Both the position numbers and the translations under genes were made by a program. Positions 1 to 15,056 of a stretch of 64,000 nucleotides of DNA are shown piece after piece. The DNA is from Diorhabda sublineata. Lineage: Eukaryota; Arthropoda; Insecta; Coleoptera; Chrysomelidae. The notes below the pieces were generated by a model that ran no database searches, was not told the origin of the DNA, and worked only from the letters and a program-made list of their open reading frames with translations. The stretch lies in contig NC_079480.1 of the NCBI RefSeq assembly GCF_026230105.1, positions 10,396,488 to 10,460,487 on the forward strand, given 5' to 3'. Positions within the stretch are counted from its first letter, which is position 1. Each line of letters opens with the position of its first letter.

Positions 1-172
1 CTTAGTTACACTAATATTCTCCATTTAATCCAAATCGTTATCTAATATTTTTGGAAAGAACTTCCATTAAAAATCTTACTTATTATATAAGAAAAAATGT
101 GATTAGCACTATCATCTTATTGATTACCTATTTTTTTACATTATAATAAAATTTTCATTTCAATTATTTCAG
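1..172 (+). other. 3' end of an upstream intron
   Basis: AT-rich sequence ending in a pyrimidine-rich acceptor (ttatttcag) directly before exon 1 of this window. It shows the gene continues upstream. No other signal seen. Confidence 0.8.
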
Positions 173-411
173 GCCACCGTGGAATTCGAGGTTTCGTATA
201 CACCACCTGAGGAATTGATGTCAACATATGACGTATTACAAGATGATCAACAAATGCTCATTGATATTGAACAGAATATAGCTAATATTGAACAAAGTAT
301 GATAGTGAACGCGCGCGAACCAATTCCATTGCAGTCAAAGTCTATTTCTGTAGATCGCAAGATTCTAGATAGGAAAAAAGCGACATTGAGAGCTGTAAGG
401 AATTTAGTTAG
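173..411 (+). CDS. otof: otoferlin exon 1 of window: end of C2A and linker
   Basis: Acceptor ttatttcag at 171-172, donor G|gtaagc at 412. It opens with ATVEFEVSYTPPEEL, which fits the last beta strand of C2A (SLCMEV-Y in vertebrates). A helical, glutamine- and isoleucine-rich stretch and a basic RKKATLRAVRNLVR segment follow. It ends after the second base of an Arg codon. The linker is poorly conserved, so membership rests on the open frame, splice sites and phase match to the next exon. Confidence 0.85.
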
Positions 412-3400
412 GTAAGCAATACAAATAGTGATTCTTTTGGTATCATGAAAAAAAAACACGTAACCTGAGATTCTACCTGAGCAGAGTTACCTAGCCCTGA
501 CACTATAAGTGAGGGGTGGAGGGAGGTCCTTGGGTTATTTTGGGCTTAAATAAGGCCATTTTCATGTGAGATGAAGTATATTCTAGGATTGGTCCTGATA
601 TAGGAAATATTTTCCTCTGCACAGTACTATCAGTAATAATGTAACTTGAAAAATTATAACTTGATTAACAAATCAATCGCTGTTATCAAACACTTCAAGC
701 AATCATTATCGTTGGTTCTCAGTACTATATTTTTTTTAGATCACACATTAATGCGCGTGTGCACTTGTGGGCGCATTTGCACTTGTGTAGACATACGTAT
801 GTGTGCGCTCATTCAAGTGTATTCGTTTGTATGTGTATGCATGTGTGCGTGTGTATATATGTTAGTTGAGTGCGTGTGTGACCGTACGCTTGCGTGTATT
901 GTATGTGTGGCCTGTGTATTTATTTGTACGTGTGTGTATATGCGTCTGCATTACACGGTTCATTTCGTGCTACGTTCTATGTAATCTACTCCTATTTCAC
1001 TGATTCCTCTCTGAAATTTTGTCGATGAGATGACGTCGCGCATAGGATACAGTTTCATTTCAGTTCTTTACATTGTGTAGTTCACTAGGCTCACTGAGTA
1101 CTCATATATAATCGTCATTTCGGGTTGCTATATTTTGATATTCAGTATAAGTCCATCTACTCTTGTTGCAGCTCTTAATTTTGTATTGTCATTTCCTCTG
1201 TGTTTGTGTTGTCATTCTTGATACTCTGTATTGTCACCTCTAGTTATAAAGTAGTAGTATTTTGCCTTCTCGAATGCTAGTAAGTCGATAGGTGACGCTA
1301 GCTTTATAATCAGTATAGTTTCTTAAGTTCAGATCACCCTGAGGACACCCCTTCATTGTCCTACTATTATCTTATCCAGTACGTTTCTGGATTAGTATGC
1401 CTGCTCACATTTTCTCTCAATAGTGCTGAATTTAGTGGACCACTTCAAGAAGAACTTTTCTCTTTCAAGTTCGTAGGCCATTTTTTGTGGTCAAGTTCAG
1501 GTTGTTTCAAAATTCTCTCGAAAGAATAGCTTTTCATATATCATAACTTTCAGTTAGCACAGTACTTTTATTGATGTCAGTTTCATCTTTAATCAGCCAA
1601 GCCTCGCCGTTGTCAATTATTAACCCAACCAAGCCAATCTATCATTCTCGATGCCGTGGTGACGATATCATTAGCAAAAATCGTCAGCTGTACCTGTTTC
1701 GTCAGGACAATCTCCAACAGGCTCATTATAATTTACATTCCATGGTGTGAAGGTAAGAAAATGGGTCCTTTTCATCCAGAAGGAGAAGTATTTGGTACTT
1801 CTAGTTAAACATACATTGTATGCATAATTTGAGGGGAACTAGCAGTCTGTCGTGCTACTAGTATTAGATCCAGATGCAGAGATGTGGAACAGACTATCTC
1901 TAGTGTCGGTATCTGGGATTCACAAAAAGCATTTTGGCTGCACGAGACAGTTTTTGGATTTGTAAAAAACTTTGCCATATTAGTATCAAAACGTTTCCTT
2001 ATCTAGTCCTTCATAGGAGTAAGTTGTGTGTATAAAACCGTCTAAGACAACGGACCACTTGGACAAGTGCGACAATTGTTCAAACAGACTTTGATTCATG
2101 CTTTGTCAATAATTTGGTTGCACTGACTTATACGATCTCATCAAAAGCTTTCCGTTGTCTAAACGGTGTCGCATTAGTTAAGTTAGCTTGTTTACCAGCT
2201 GTTTCTAGGTATATCTGTACGTTTTTTAATATTGTCTCACTTTTGATCTGATACAGGTTGTTTCTAAATCTATGCAACAAAATTTAGGACGTTATTGCTC
2301 GTGTGAAATTGATATTAAGAAGAATTAATAAGAAGGTTCATTCCTATAACAAAATTTCTTCAGCTCACCCCTCTTCGAGATATCGTCTTTAAAAAGTGGT
2401 GACTAAAAATCTGAAGCTCATCGTAAGAACTAACTGTGGGTATTTTTTCGATATTCCTGCAAAATTATATGGCGGTGAGATTCGCAACCCTTACTTTATT
2501 TCATATCAAAACTTTTTTCAAGATGAAGTTTTATGGAATAAAATTATTATTTAACATCCTTGCTTTATAGAAAAATATTTTTTATTATAATATTTTTTTC
2601 CCAAAACCAATAGCTGTAGAGAAAAAAATAAACATCATAATTTATAATTCTTTTAATGAATTAAATGGAAAACAGTAAACATGTAAAATGTGTTACGATT
2701 CATAATAAATGCTGGAATTGAACACCTCTTCCTTGTTTTTAATTTTTTAATTACAGAGTAGGCTGTTGTTAGTTCGACAATTCATTTACCGTGTTTACTA
2801 AATGTTTCTTCAAATTGTAGTAGGCTGATGTTGATAGTTAGCAATCGGAGCTTACTTGTGAGTTTGTAGATTGTTACTTTTGCGTTTATTGTAATATCTA
2901 TACCAACAGAGAAATAGTTGACATGCATTTGGTGCATGCTATGGCAAATTGTAATTCTCGACAAGCTAGACTCTGCTGAAAAATATCTGCAATGAATTAC
3001 GCCTCATCATCCTATTTACATCACTTATCCGGAACTGGAATGTTAAAAAGAAGTTCAATCAACACCCGGTGAACACCCGGAAACAAGCACTAGAAAAATT
3101 GCACACCCTATATATCAGCTATTCCTCTGTGTGGCGAGTTTTAAAAAAGCAGCACAACCAACGGTTTCAATTTCAGTTCAATTTATGAATAATATATTGT
3201 CTACGGACGAGGCACATTTTTCTACCTATCATGAATTTTCACAATAATTTCGTATGGAAAGACAAGAATCCCTATGAGATTATAGAGCACAGTTTTCAAA
3301 AAGTTTTTCAGTGAACGTATGGATTGATATTATAGGTAATAACTTAATTAGGCCACAGTTTCTACTTCAACCATTAAATGGAATTTCTTAAGCAACATAT

Positions 3401-6400
3401 ACAAACCGTTGGATTTTTGTTTATGGGGCTAGTTTAAATTATTAGTCAACACGGCACCCATAGTTAGGTATCAACGATTTAAACAATAGGCGACTATTTA
3501 TTTTGAATTGGTTCGTGTACGAACCGCTTTGATCGGAGATGGCTTGTCTTGAAAGACCCATACAGTCGATTGACGTCTTTTGAAACACCGCGATTGAATT
3601 TTTCTACCATTCCTAAAACCAATCAACACGAGCTTTTCTGGATCGATTGTTAAATTATGCGGTATCAAATGCCAACAAATCTTTCTGACAGCCATATATT
3701 CATGTAATTTTAAATGTATACAAATGAAACTAATGCCCAAGTATCCCTCAAATTCACATATATCACATGGCGATCTTGCAATATAAATTTAAGCACAGGA
3801 TCGATGTTTGTTGGCACATCAGCTGCATTTGGATGACCTTCACGAAATTCATCTTGTAGCATTGTGCGACCACGATTGCATTCGGATGACCAGCGAAATA
3901 AGAAGCTCGAGATGATGCTTCATCAGCAATAATCGAAGCTAGTTGATAGTATGATAAATTATGGCATAAATTGATTTTGTTTTTAAATATGATATATTTA
4001 ATTTTTTTTAAATACGGGATCTGTATAAGGTTGAGGTATATGTGTATTTTTTTATTACAGTCTTCAATGTTGTGTTTAAAAACATCGATCAATTATTTGT
4101 GTTGCGTTTTTCTTTTCTTCTACTGATGTCACTGTAAAACATGAACGGTTATCATATGAGAACCTATTTAGTTTATTTATAATTCAATTCTTTAAGCTCT
4201 TTTTAATCTTTTTTGGATATAACTCACATCAGGAACATCTATATTTTATCGTTTTATTATTCCGTTTACGCTTTATTTCATTTAATCGCTAATCGTAAAT
4301 AGTCCGCCCATAGTACCGCGACTCATTAATAGAACAACACCCAACATCTTGCATACCGTAACACGCTAATAGAACTTACATTCTATATCCAATATTTTAC
4401 TAGGATTAGTCAACATAAAATACAGTTTAATAGTAAGTGTGATCATCAAAGTAGATAGCAATGACTAAGTTCATCGCATAGCACGACGCGTTGATAGGAA
4501 CTTCATTCAGCATCTCATACTGCGACCCTTTAATAGAATATATCTTTCACCATTTCGCTACTGTCCGAGTTAATAAGCCTTTTTACTATTATAACTGAAA
4601 CAGTAAATAGAATCACTTGGCAACTTCATATAAGTTCATTGAGTTTTTTCATCAATATAAATCTCCACAATACTTAAAAGGCCGTTGGTGGAAAAACCAA
4701 ATTGAATTGATTTTAAAAACATGAAAAATTCAATTCTAGATACAGATGATCACAAATTATAAATCAGAGAAATGATAAAAACAAGGTGTACCAATTTTAT
4801 CACAACTATACAACTGAACATATTTCAGACTGTACACATTTTTTGAAACTACTGATTGAAGTATTTTTACGTTATACAGAGTCTTTTAAAAGGTATAGAC
4901 ATGTTTAGGTGAAAATCGTATGTAACTCAACGCTCTGTAATTTACTGTAAGTTAAAGAAATAAACTTTATTTTATCTATTAGAGGTCTGTAATATGATGG
5001 AATATCTACGTATTTAATTAAATTGAGATTTTTTTCTGATTTGTATAAAGGCCGTCCACCCATTTCCGAACCTTACCCTTAACCCAAATAGAATTTTCGG
5101 TTACGCAAATTTTTAACAAATTCTCGCTCTTGAAGTTTATGAAAGCACAAAATGCATAGTTATCATATTAAATTCCATCAAGAGTTATCAATCGCCCGAG
5201 AATTATTTATTTATTTTGTGCGTTCTGCAGATGATGCGAATTAATACAAATGAATGTGTAAATCGATATAATTTTTATAATCAACAACTTCTAACCTAAA
5301 TGTGATAAAAAAATCTTAATAGCAAATGGTGGCCATTAGATGTTAGTGGTGGAATTGTAGGGGATCATCTCATAGTAACCCGCTAGTTTAATTAGAACTT
5401 CTGCTTAATATTCGAAAACAAATGTGATATTTGCATGATATTACGGCTATTTATGCATAATACTGCGTCTCATCTCAATATAGAACAAAGGTATTGAAAA
5501 AGGCGATCCAACTGATGGGGAAAGTCTACGAGAGCAAGGTGTATGTTACGGCGTGTATCTTATTTTCCCTGATGTGCGATAAAAACTGTAAGTATCTTAT
5601 ATAAATTGGGAAGGCACGTAATAGGTCTGAACTGAGTGGGAGTCATCCGTCTGGAAACTCTTTGGGAACAAGTGAGTGGAACCCAGTACTAGAAACGTTG
5701 GGATGTCTTCTGGGTTGTGTGGGTAAATTATTTGGCTAATTCCTTATGTACGCTTACTCATATCAAAAGTTATAGATATTATCAACTCTCGGTGCTTTCT
5801 AGTTGTTAGTATTTCGCATTATATTATATTAACTGTAGTGTGAAATCATCAAACTACTCGGAACAGTGTTTAACCGCATCTCTTCGGCTGCTATCCGGCG
5901 TTTCTCTTGTGCTTTTTAGATGCGACTATAATGAGTACCAATATTTGCCCAACGTTTGTTTTGATGGTATTGGTTAGTGTATTTATCAGGCGTAGCCTCA
6001 AATATGTTTCGTCACTTCTTCATTGTACACTTAATGAATCTTGATAAAGATTGAGTTCGCTTTCAACTTCTGCAGAAGCAAATCAATATACCCACGCAAA
6101 TGTTGATGATGTTCTTGATGTTGTGTGTAAGTACCTGTTTTCGAATAAATTTTTTTATATGGTTTTTCAAGCGTTTTGAGGGATGTGCACATTTTTTATA
6201 CTCCATTTGGCGCCCGAGCTCCCTCCTGATAGTACAGCCGTTGACACTAGAGTTTTTTGTTTATGTTATTGGTACTGATAATTGTCACCGTGTGTTTGTA
6301 TCTTGCATAGCGAGATCTAGAAGAACTTCTCCTCGTATTTGCTTGCAAGATAGATGCAGAAAACAGTTTTTATCACAATACTTATTTTCTGGTCAACTAT

Positions 6401-9400
6401 TCATTATTCCGTTAAGTGCTGCAGGCTCCTCTCAGAAAATCACGGTAATTGGTGTATCGGTAGGTGGTTAGATCGGATTCTCTATTTATTGCTTTAAAGT
6501 AGGAGCGCAGAATGAATAAATTAAACTCGTCCACTTCATATGCTTCTTAGGTAATCCGGCTTTTGTGGTCGTAAGCGCATTGACTTGCATCAGCAAGAGC
6601 CGGTTGAATACAGTTAGTGATATGTTTCTCCATTGTTTTGATAGTCATAGAAGCCCTACTTTTTCATATAATGGCTTGGATATATTCATATTACGCAGCC
6701 TTCCCAAATTAGGGAAGTTTCATTGTCTTTAAAATGTAACTTGAAATCATGTATCTGATAATTTTCTTCTTTTTAGATTTGGAAAACAACGACTACCAAA
6801 GGACAGTGACAACGAAGATGAAATCGCTAATTTTATAGATGAGATTAAAGGAAATTCACAGGAATCAGAAGCCGATCAGAATTATTTAGCTGGCCTCGGT
6901 AGCCCAATATCGATGAGTTGTAACGAGGGAGAAACTTCAACGGATGCCTTAATCGAACGACAGAAAAAAAGTTCGAGGTAAAACAATTTTCATAACAAAC
7001 ATTATATTTTTGGCTATTTGTATTATCCTAACTACAATCTGTTGCATTGATAATTTGCTTTAATTCTCTTTTTTGAAAACAGATGCTTTAATATTCTTTT
7101 TTGAGAATAGAATTAATTTTCACTCTTTCAGTTTATAAAAAAATAATACTCTATGCTATAACTGATAGAAACTCAGAAAATTGATGTGTGAATCCTATAT
7201 ATTCTAAAAGTTTAACAGTTGTGAATCAATGAATTGTTGATAGACAATTTTGCATTGAAATAATAATAAAAGAGGGATGTCGAATTGTACTAATTTATAA
7301 CAGTATTTCATTTTTTAATAAGAACTTATTCCATGAATAAAGATATGTTTAAACATAAAAAAAATGATTTAAGTACTAGACAAAAAACGCCTAGCAATTA
7401 ACATGAGGAATTATAAGGGGAACTTTCTAAATTAATATTTGTAGCCCTGGTGTTTTAATCTAAGCTCTTCCCAATATTTCATAAAACTTCAGTGAGAATT
7501 GGCCATGCTTCTGTAATTTAGTTCCTAAGTTCATAAATGTTAATAGCGGATTTGAGATGTTTCCAAAAAAAGGCTTTCAACTCCTCTTCTGCCAAACCAA
7601 TTGTTGGGTAATTTTCCTTTTCCAGTTCCTGAGTTCCATTTCCATTTCCATTCGAGGATACTAAAGAATAGATTTCAAGTCTTGTTTAGAGTAAAGGTAA
7701 TTTCATCTGATCACAGATCATACTTACTTAAAAACAACTTGCCCTTTACAATACACAAACTAAAACCTACTTCAACCCAACCTAAAAATACCGCCTAATA
7801 ACAGTTCATTTGTTTTTACATTGATTTAAGGTCTATTCTGTACTATATATCAAAAGGTGTAAGAAATAAGAAATTTTAAAATGTTAACAGTTGCATTGGA
7901 ACCACAAAAAAGTTTCTTTTACAATAGCTGCAGTATCTAATTCTTCCTGTACTCAAGCCGAATCTGCTACCGTCTCTACCACAATATTACATAAACTATT
8001 AGGAAAATTGATCTATAGACGGTTTTCCCGTCTTCTTGCAAAAAACAAACAACAAAATCTACTTTCAAATTAGTATTCTAGCTTCGCGTGGTTCCAATAT
8101 TGAAGGGTACTTCGATACAATCTTTAGTCACACAATCTTAAATGATCTTTCTGAATTCTACAACTAATATTTCCACATTTATAGAAGGCTTTTTATTTTC
8201 ACATCTAGTAAATATAAGGTATCTAATAATAACTCGTTATCTTCTACAAATACTTAGTGTGATGGTGATCTTCAAAAATCTATTCCAAGTACCATTGTTT
8301 ATCCTTACTATAAAGAAATAAAGACACAATATCACCTGTCCAATAAAATACGCTGTATAAACTGATGATGTAATAATGCTTTATCATGGCAAATTCAATA
8401 TCTTCTGAAGCGTATGCAACAGGAATATAGAAAAATACGGCTCAAATAAGACTCAATATTATTAAAATACTATTATTACCAATCAGGTGAATTTCCATTA
8501 AGCCCATTAGCGTTAAAATATAGGCGGAATAAGTACCATGGAAAGAAAAAGACATAATAAAAGTCCCGACCCTGAAACAAAAATTAATAGAAATAACAGA
8601 TATGAAAGAAGTGAAGGTTCACAGGATCGCGTAATAGAAATCAAACAAGCGAATGAAAACCAGCAATAATGTAATAACAATTTGGAGAAGGCAAATAAAT
8701 ATATAGCAAAACCAAAGATGGAATTATCTACATTAACAATGATCTCACCATAAAAGGCAAAGAAATGCAAGATATTATTATGGACCGACTGATAAAAGAG
8801 AATAAATAACGAAAATTGCCCACGGGAATCTAATCATAAATGAGAAAGCTTAGAAGTGAAACTAGGCAAATTGATAACGACTAGCCAAAGAATAGGAACA
8901 CGAATTTATAATCTGAATGAAGAAGTAAGCGAAGAAAATAAAAGATAAATAAATAAAATGTCAGAAGTGTCCTGACAAGCTATGCAGAATGAAATTGTTG
9001 GGACAAAATAGGAAATCAACGGTTCTCCACTCACATGCACCATCGGAAAATAAGGACTTGACAACAAAAAATGAATTCTATGAAGAGATGAATTTGTTAA
9101 GACTTCCTTAATTCGATAGAAAATTACAATAGGTGATATAAAAGATAAGTAGAGAAGAGCGATTCAAATATATGATAAGGGACGAAAGTGAGCACCAAAA
9201 AAGCGAAGAAAATGGAGAGATTATCATCAGTTATTGTTTAAGAAAACAAAATTAAAAGTACGAGTCTTTACCATGAGACGGAATAACTAAAAATCAGATA
9301 GACAATGTACTTATACAGAGAATTCACAAAATTACAATAACAGATGCCCGAGTTTTTAGAGATGTGCATTCAGTCTCGGGTCAAAAAATGAAGGTGAAGT

Positions 9401-12400
9401 ACGAAACACAAAAAACCAAAGGACAAGGTAATTAATGAGTTTAATATGCAGTGAGGAAAAGCTAGAATTAGAGGATAGAAAAGGAATGGAAACAAAAAGA
9501 ATTAGCACGGATTAAGCTATGCAAGAATGTCTAGGACAGGCGAGAAAAAGCAAGGTAAAGTATTGATTTGATTAACAATGTAGATCGATAATGAACTAAA
9601 ATACAAATAGTGATGAAAGAAGATAGGTTAAAACGAAGAAACATGAAACAAGCAGAATGTCTAAAAAGAGTTAAAATACATGAAGGAGAAGCTTGAACCA
9701 TTCATAAGAGAACAAAAATACGAATTAGAAAGAAGGTGGGCAGCATATTTCGATTTCTTATTGAGGGACCTCCGATATGGAAGGTAGGGGAACAGTACGA
9801 TGGAAGGGAGTTCAAAGAACTCTGAGACACCGAGAAAAAAATGATACAGTGGAGATTTCGAGAATTGGTGGGCGAGAATTGCATGGAAGGACTGCCAAAA
9901 AGATCGGTTACCAACGCTGTAATATACCCTACCCATAAAATAGATGACAATTTGAGCTGCGTGAACAACAGGGATATAGCACAACTGACTTTGATCAATT
10001 TGTATTGGCCATAGCTATAGCATGCATGTTGAATAAAAATTGAATAAAAACATATCTATCGTCTCCGGTAGAAAAGTTGCACCCCCTCAAGTGCGGTGAG
10101 AATTTCGAATTTTCACTTCACCTATACCTCCCAAAAAGGGGGGCAATAGGAAAAATTCGCTTATTTTTTAAATGAAAAAATCCGATCTCTTAGACTGGCG
10201 TATTCGTTTTTGAAAATTCGAGAAGAATTTTGTTTTCTAATTTTTTCCTTTAAAATTTTTTGAATCATAATTTCTATTCATGGATCCCATACACTCGTCC
10301 CTCTTTCATAAAAAATTTGTATTTTTTCGCTACCTCAAATAATAAAAAAGTTGATTTCAGTTTCAGTAAGTTTTGAGGGGGGTTTGTTTTTGAGCTTTTA
10401 TATCTCTAGCTCTGTTTGACTCAGATAATACAAAAAGAGACATGAATTATATATCTTTCCCTTACTTCAATTGCCAAAGCCTAATTTTTCTGAAAATAAT
10501 CCTTATCAATTTTACTCAGAAATTCTAATTGAAAGCTGCTATTCGATAGTTCAAAATTTCAGGACACAGCGTTTTTCTTTTGATAAATTTAGATCCAGCT
10601 ATGTTATATCCTCTTGTTTAAGAATATAATAATCATAAATGAACTTTTTTGTATCATTTTTTCATCTTAAGCTACTTACTCCAGTACAGCATCGAAATTT
10701 CCACGTAAATAGAACTGAAACTAGAACTAGAAAAAGAAACTTCAAATTAATTTTGTTGTTTGCGAACCAAAATAATCTATCAAAATGAACTTGATAATCA
10801 ATCATTCCTTAAATGTTTACTTAGAACAGAGAGCTGGATTCAATAAATTGTGAAAAAAAAGTTCAATTTTTTCTAGTTGAGATTCTTGCATAAAGTTTCT
10901 GTATATTCTATATTATTTTATAGCTGTTTACCTTTCTTGGAAAACACGGGAATATTTAGAGAAATATCAATATGAAATTCAGGATGGTAGACACATTGCA
11001 TCCGTCTGACTAGTCTAACCTAACCGAAAAGAACTCAGATTCGGTGATATGACTCATATTGTCGATGAAATTTGAAAGAGATAGTTGCTGAAATTATTTG
11101 TTTCACGAAATTATTCATAATATTTCATATAAGTGTTCTTATATGTTATCGAAAATTCAGAGTCGATACAATTTTATGGAGTTAATGGATGTAGTAAATA
11201 AAAATGCTATGTAGGTTTCAATTCAATTCAATTATCAATAACCAAGTTTCTCATATATCATTTAGAACGACATTTTTTTCTCTTTTAAGTCCAACAGGTG
11301 AAGAATCACTATATGAAATAACAAACGACAATGGACATAGTGTTTGTAATGCGGCTAGATAATTTAATATGCCTAGAGGATGACCAGAAAGCCAATGGGA
11401 AAGTCAAGTAACAAGTGATCTAAATAAAATAGGACTCCGGGGATGGTGGAGTAGTACCACAAAAAAATGGAGAAAAATAGCGGGTAAAGACAAAAAATGC
11501 AAGAAACTTTAGATTAAAAAAAACGTGAATTGATACACCACAAAAATGAGTCATAGAGATTTTGATTGAGAGATTACTATTCCTATTGAAATACACAACC
11601 GATTATATAAAATCCAAATTACAATTTCTAGTCGCTCTTTTTCAGTTAATTGGGAAGATTGGGACATACTTCAGGTGTCTACTTTGACACGTTCCGTTAC
11701 AAGTTTTTTGCAATTCTACCTGCATTGGATGCGCTGTGCCCATAGAAAAAAAAAAGAATTTTAATTTACGAGTATTTATTGAATATTCTGATCACATATC
11801 ACATATTATGGCTTAAATTATATCAAGGATTACATGACCTTGTCTAAAAACTCTGATTTTTGTTTTTCAGAATGAAAGCAGACTTCAAAAGTACAGTAGC
11901 ATCAATGTTAAAATCACAAAATTTCCAAGTGTGCTTGACAATAATTGAAGCTAGACAACTGGCTGGAATTAATATGGATCCAATTGTTTGTATCCAAGTG
12001 GGAGATCAAAAGAAGTATACGAGTGTAAAGGAGAGTACAAATTGTCCATATTATAATGAGGTAAACAATGTATAATGTATTCATTAGTTATATCATCAGC
12101 AATGAGAATTATTACAACGATATTATTTTGTGAATTGTGAATTGTGAATTGTGAATTAATATTATTTCTATACCAATAGAAAACTGTGAACGGTGAAATA
12201 ACTGCTTCTTCATCATTAATTAATGAAAGACGCTTGAATAATTGTAAATGTATCCCATTTTTGTTATATGTATCCAATTGAATTTTAGGAGTAATAATTT
12301 TTTCATAGTCCCAAAATTACAATAGTTGGGAATAGAAAATCTTAATTTACTGAAACTAACATTAACCACATTCATTACTGTTTGGAAACTGATCTTTCAC

Positions 12401-13089
12401 TCCACGGTTATTACTTCTATCATCGTTTATCGGTAGTGGGAAAATTCGGCTCCCTCTCATAAGTCGTATAGAACCATCACTATTATTATCGTCAATATCA
12501 TTATTATCATTATTAGCAATATCTAACTGACTTTTATCGCAATCAACCTCAGACAAATCGTTTGCATATATACTCGTATCAGTATTTCCGCGTTGAAATA
12601 AATCGTAGTACGACGAATTCTACTTTTAAGCTACAGTACAGATAAATCGTAGAACTACGACTCCTGCCTTAAGTCAATCGATATAAGTCATAATACTACG
12701 ACTCCCGCTTTTAATGTGTTAATCATCTAGAATCCATTATACAACTAAGTAAATATCATGTAAGAATAAACGCATGAAAACTGATAAATTCTTGAACATC
12801 CTGTTTTAAATTTGAAATTTGTACCGAAAATTGAACGCAGCATTCGGAAGCTGTGATCGAAATTTCGTTTGGGTTAAGATTTGCAATCAGCGTATAGTTT
12901 CCAATAAGTTCTAAAGTATCAGGTCGGTTTATGTTTTAAAAAGACTTAAAATCAAGAACATATTATTATATAACTTTGTTCCAATAAGAAAAATTAATTT
13001 TTTACAAAATAGAGCTATAAATTATTAAGATCTTTTTTATCATCAAAGTTTGAAACAGAAGAGATCTAAAATCAAGAACATTTAGATGC

Positions 13090-13149
<60 letters not shown>

Positions 13150-14977
13150 TAGTATTAATGATCTTTCAGTATATTTTCTAAATATTGAGATGTCTGCCCT
13201 ATGTAGACAGGATCACAATCAGTACAAGACACTTCATATATAATATTACTTCTTTTGTTTTTTAGTGTCTTATATTTCAATTAACTGAAATATTTGGATA
13301 ATGTATTATGTCCTTTATGACTTATACTAATGCCATATTTATTGAAATAATTCGATAATTATTGGGAAAATCCTTGTACATATGATAAGCAAAAATGTTT
13401 AATATTTTGATGTTTCGTTTCTGTTTTCTTTTTTAATTGATTGTAGTATCTAGACAAGAATTTTCGATAGTGTTACAGAGAATTACGATGATAAAATCAA
13501 ATGAATCATTAGTAGGAAAGTAGGAAATATCACAATGGAATGGTTAGTCATGAAAATATGTTAAGTTTGATAGCCTCATATCGAAGGACGTTTAAAAGAA
13601 ATTTAACAGATTCATAGAGTTGTCGCTCGAAAAGACTTTATCACGCCCTCAAGCTTAAGAAATTATATTAGTTTTGAATACAAATGAAATAAATAGATCT
13701 GCTCAACCAGGTTCTAGAGACCCATGTATTGTAACCACATTCTCTTCCCTATACTATCCAAACATGAAATGTATTATTTTTCTTTTTACAGTACTTCGTT
13801 TTCGACTTCCATATGCCGCCAATCATGTTATTCGACAAAATAATCACCCTTTCGGTAAGTCAGTAATGTGTTTATTTAAACCTTTGAAATCATTTTGCTC
13901 AACTTTCTTATATAATTTTAATCAACTTGCTATACATCAGGAAATAAAATAAATCTATCACTATATGAAATGAGTGTCACGTAATATCAAAATTTTCACA
14001 CAAGAACAATATGATAATGTCAATTAATGAAGAGGAATGCTCCACGATAGAATAAGAATACATAGCTCGGTAAATTGGGAAGAATTAGCCCATTTTTTTC
14101 TTCTCTCACAATAAGTTGAGTTGGAAATTCTGGAACCGGTGGTAATACTCATACAGAACAAATTATTCTTTATTACAATTCATTGCTTGCAATTATATGG
14201 AAGTGAGCAGTGTGTTCTGTACAATTTTGAAAATTTCTAAATTTGAAGCAACGCTTTATGTAATTTGAATGAATTCAATCCCAGAATTTCTCGGAAAATA
14301 GAAGGAGTACCTTTTTGATATTATAACTGTGTCAAATCACCAAATCGGGTATATTTGTTGGTGAAGGTATTATCAGAGGTTAATAATTCATATTTCGGTA
14401 TTTAACTTTAAATTTTTAGCAGTAAATTTGGCTGTAAAAACGTTAGAAGAAGATAAGGAACTTTTTAAAGTAAACAATGTCTCACTTTTGAAAATCAGTT
14501 AAGTGTGAATTTACTGCGAAGAGCGACAGATATATTGATTTTTTTTAATATGAAGGCAGAATCATCTTAATAGAATGCATCTCTAACATCTATTTTTCTA
14601 TTATTATTATCGGAAATAAAGTGACGACAAACTTTTATCATTACGTATTATTATAAATATCTGTGGTGACATGAAAAAACTCCAGAATATTGAAAAAGAA
14701 TACACAAACAAGCTTAAGCTGAAAAATAGATATGTTTTAGGTTCTGCATTCTGGAAATTTCTTAAGATCGGGAACTTTCGTCGGAAGTTTCAAGATAGAT
14801 ATCAAGACTGTCTATGATGCGTCGGGTATATGAAAGCTACTTTTTTGAAAAATGCATCGTTTATGTGTTTCAAATTGATTTGTTTTTATGTTCTAGCGAA
14901 AATATTTTCATAGTAGTGTTCTAGTATTTCGTCTGGATAAGAACTGAAATATAAATAATATATAAATATACATATGC

Positions 14978-15056
<79 letters not shown>

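Larger units (their letters stand above)
412..6776 (+). other. Intron 1, 6.4 kb, filled with transposon relics
   Basis: Contains a TG-rich tract (750-950), a non-LTR RT relic (about 1300-2350), a DDE transposon relic (3000-3440), a mariner relic (3498-3965) and a second non-LTR RT relic (5480-6670). I see nothing I can name in 2350-3000 and 4100-5480. Confidence 0.8.
6978..11870 (+). other. Intron 2, 4.9 kb
   Basis: Holds one sense-strand non-LTR relic (8510-10010). The rest (6978-8500 and 10060-11870) is AT-rich with no coding remnant I can name. The short frames at 7601 and 7891 have no family features. Confidence 0.7.
12061..13791 (+). other. Intron 3, 1.7 kb
   Basis: Contains a 7-bp tandem repeat (12130-12157), a block with three short direct repeats (12598-12725), an interspersed repeat shared with 31 kb, a TA microsatellite and a Penelope-like fragment (13147-13420). 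Confidence 0.8.

Noticed and set aside
646..984. 112-codon Cys/Val-rich open frame
   Set aside because: Arises from the TG-rich tract; no splice or family support.
9661..9998. Two overlapping minus-strand frames of about 100 codons
   Set aside because: Shadows of the sense-strand retrotransposon relic, whose RT fingers motif reads on the plus strand.
11872..12075. Apparent gene start at the methionine in exon 3
   Set aside because: The Met codon directly follows a good acceptor and completes a phase-matched junction with exon 2; it is internal.
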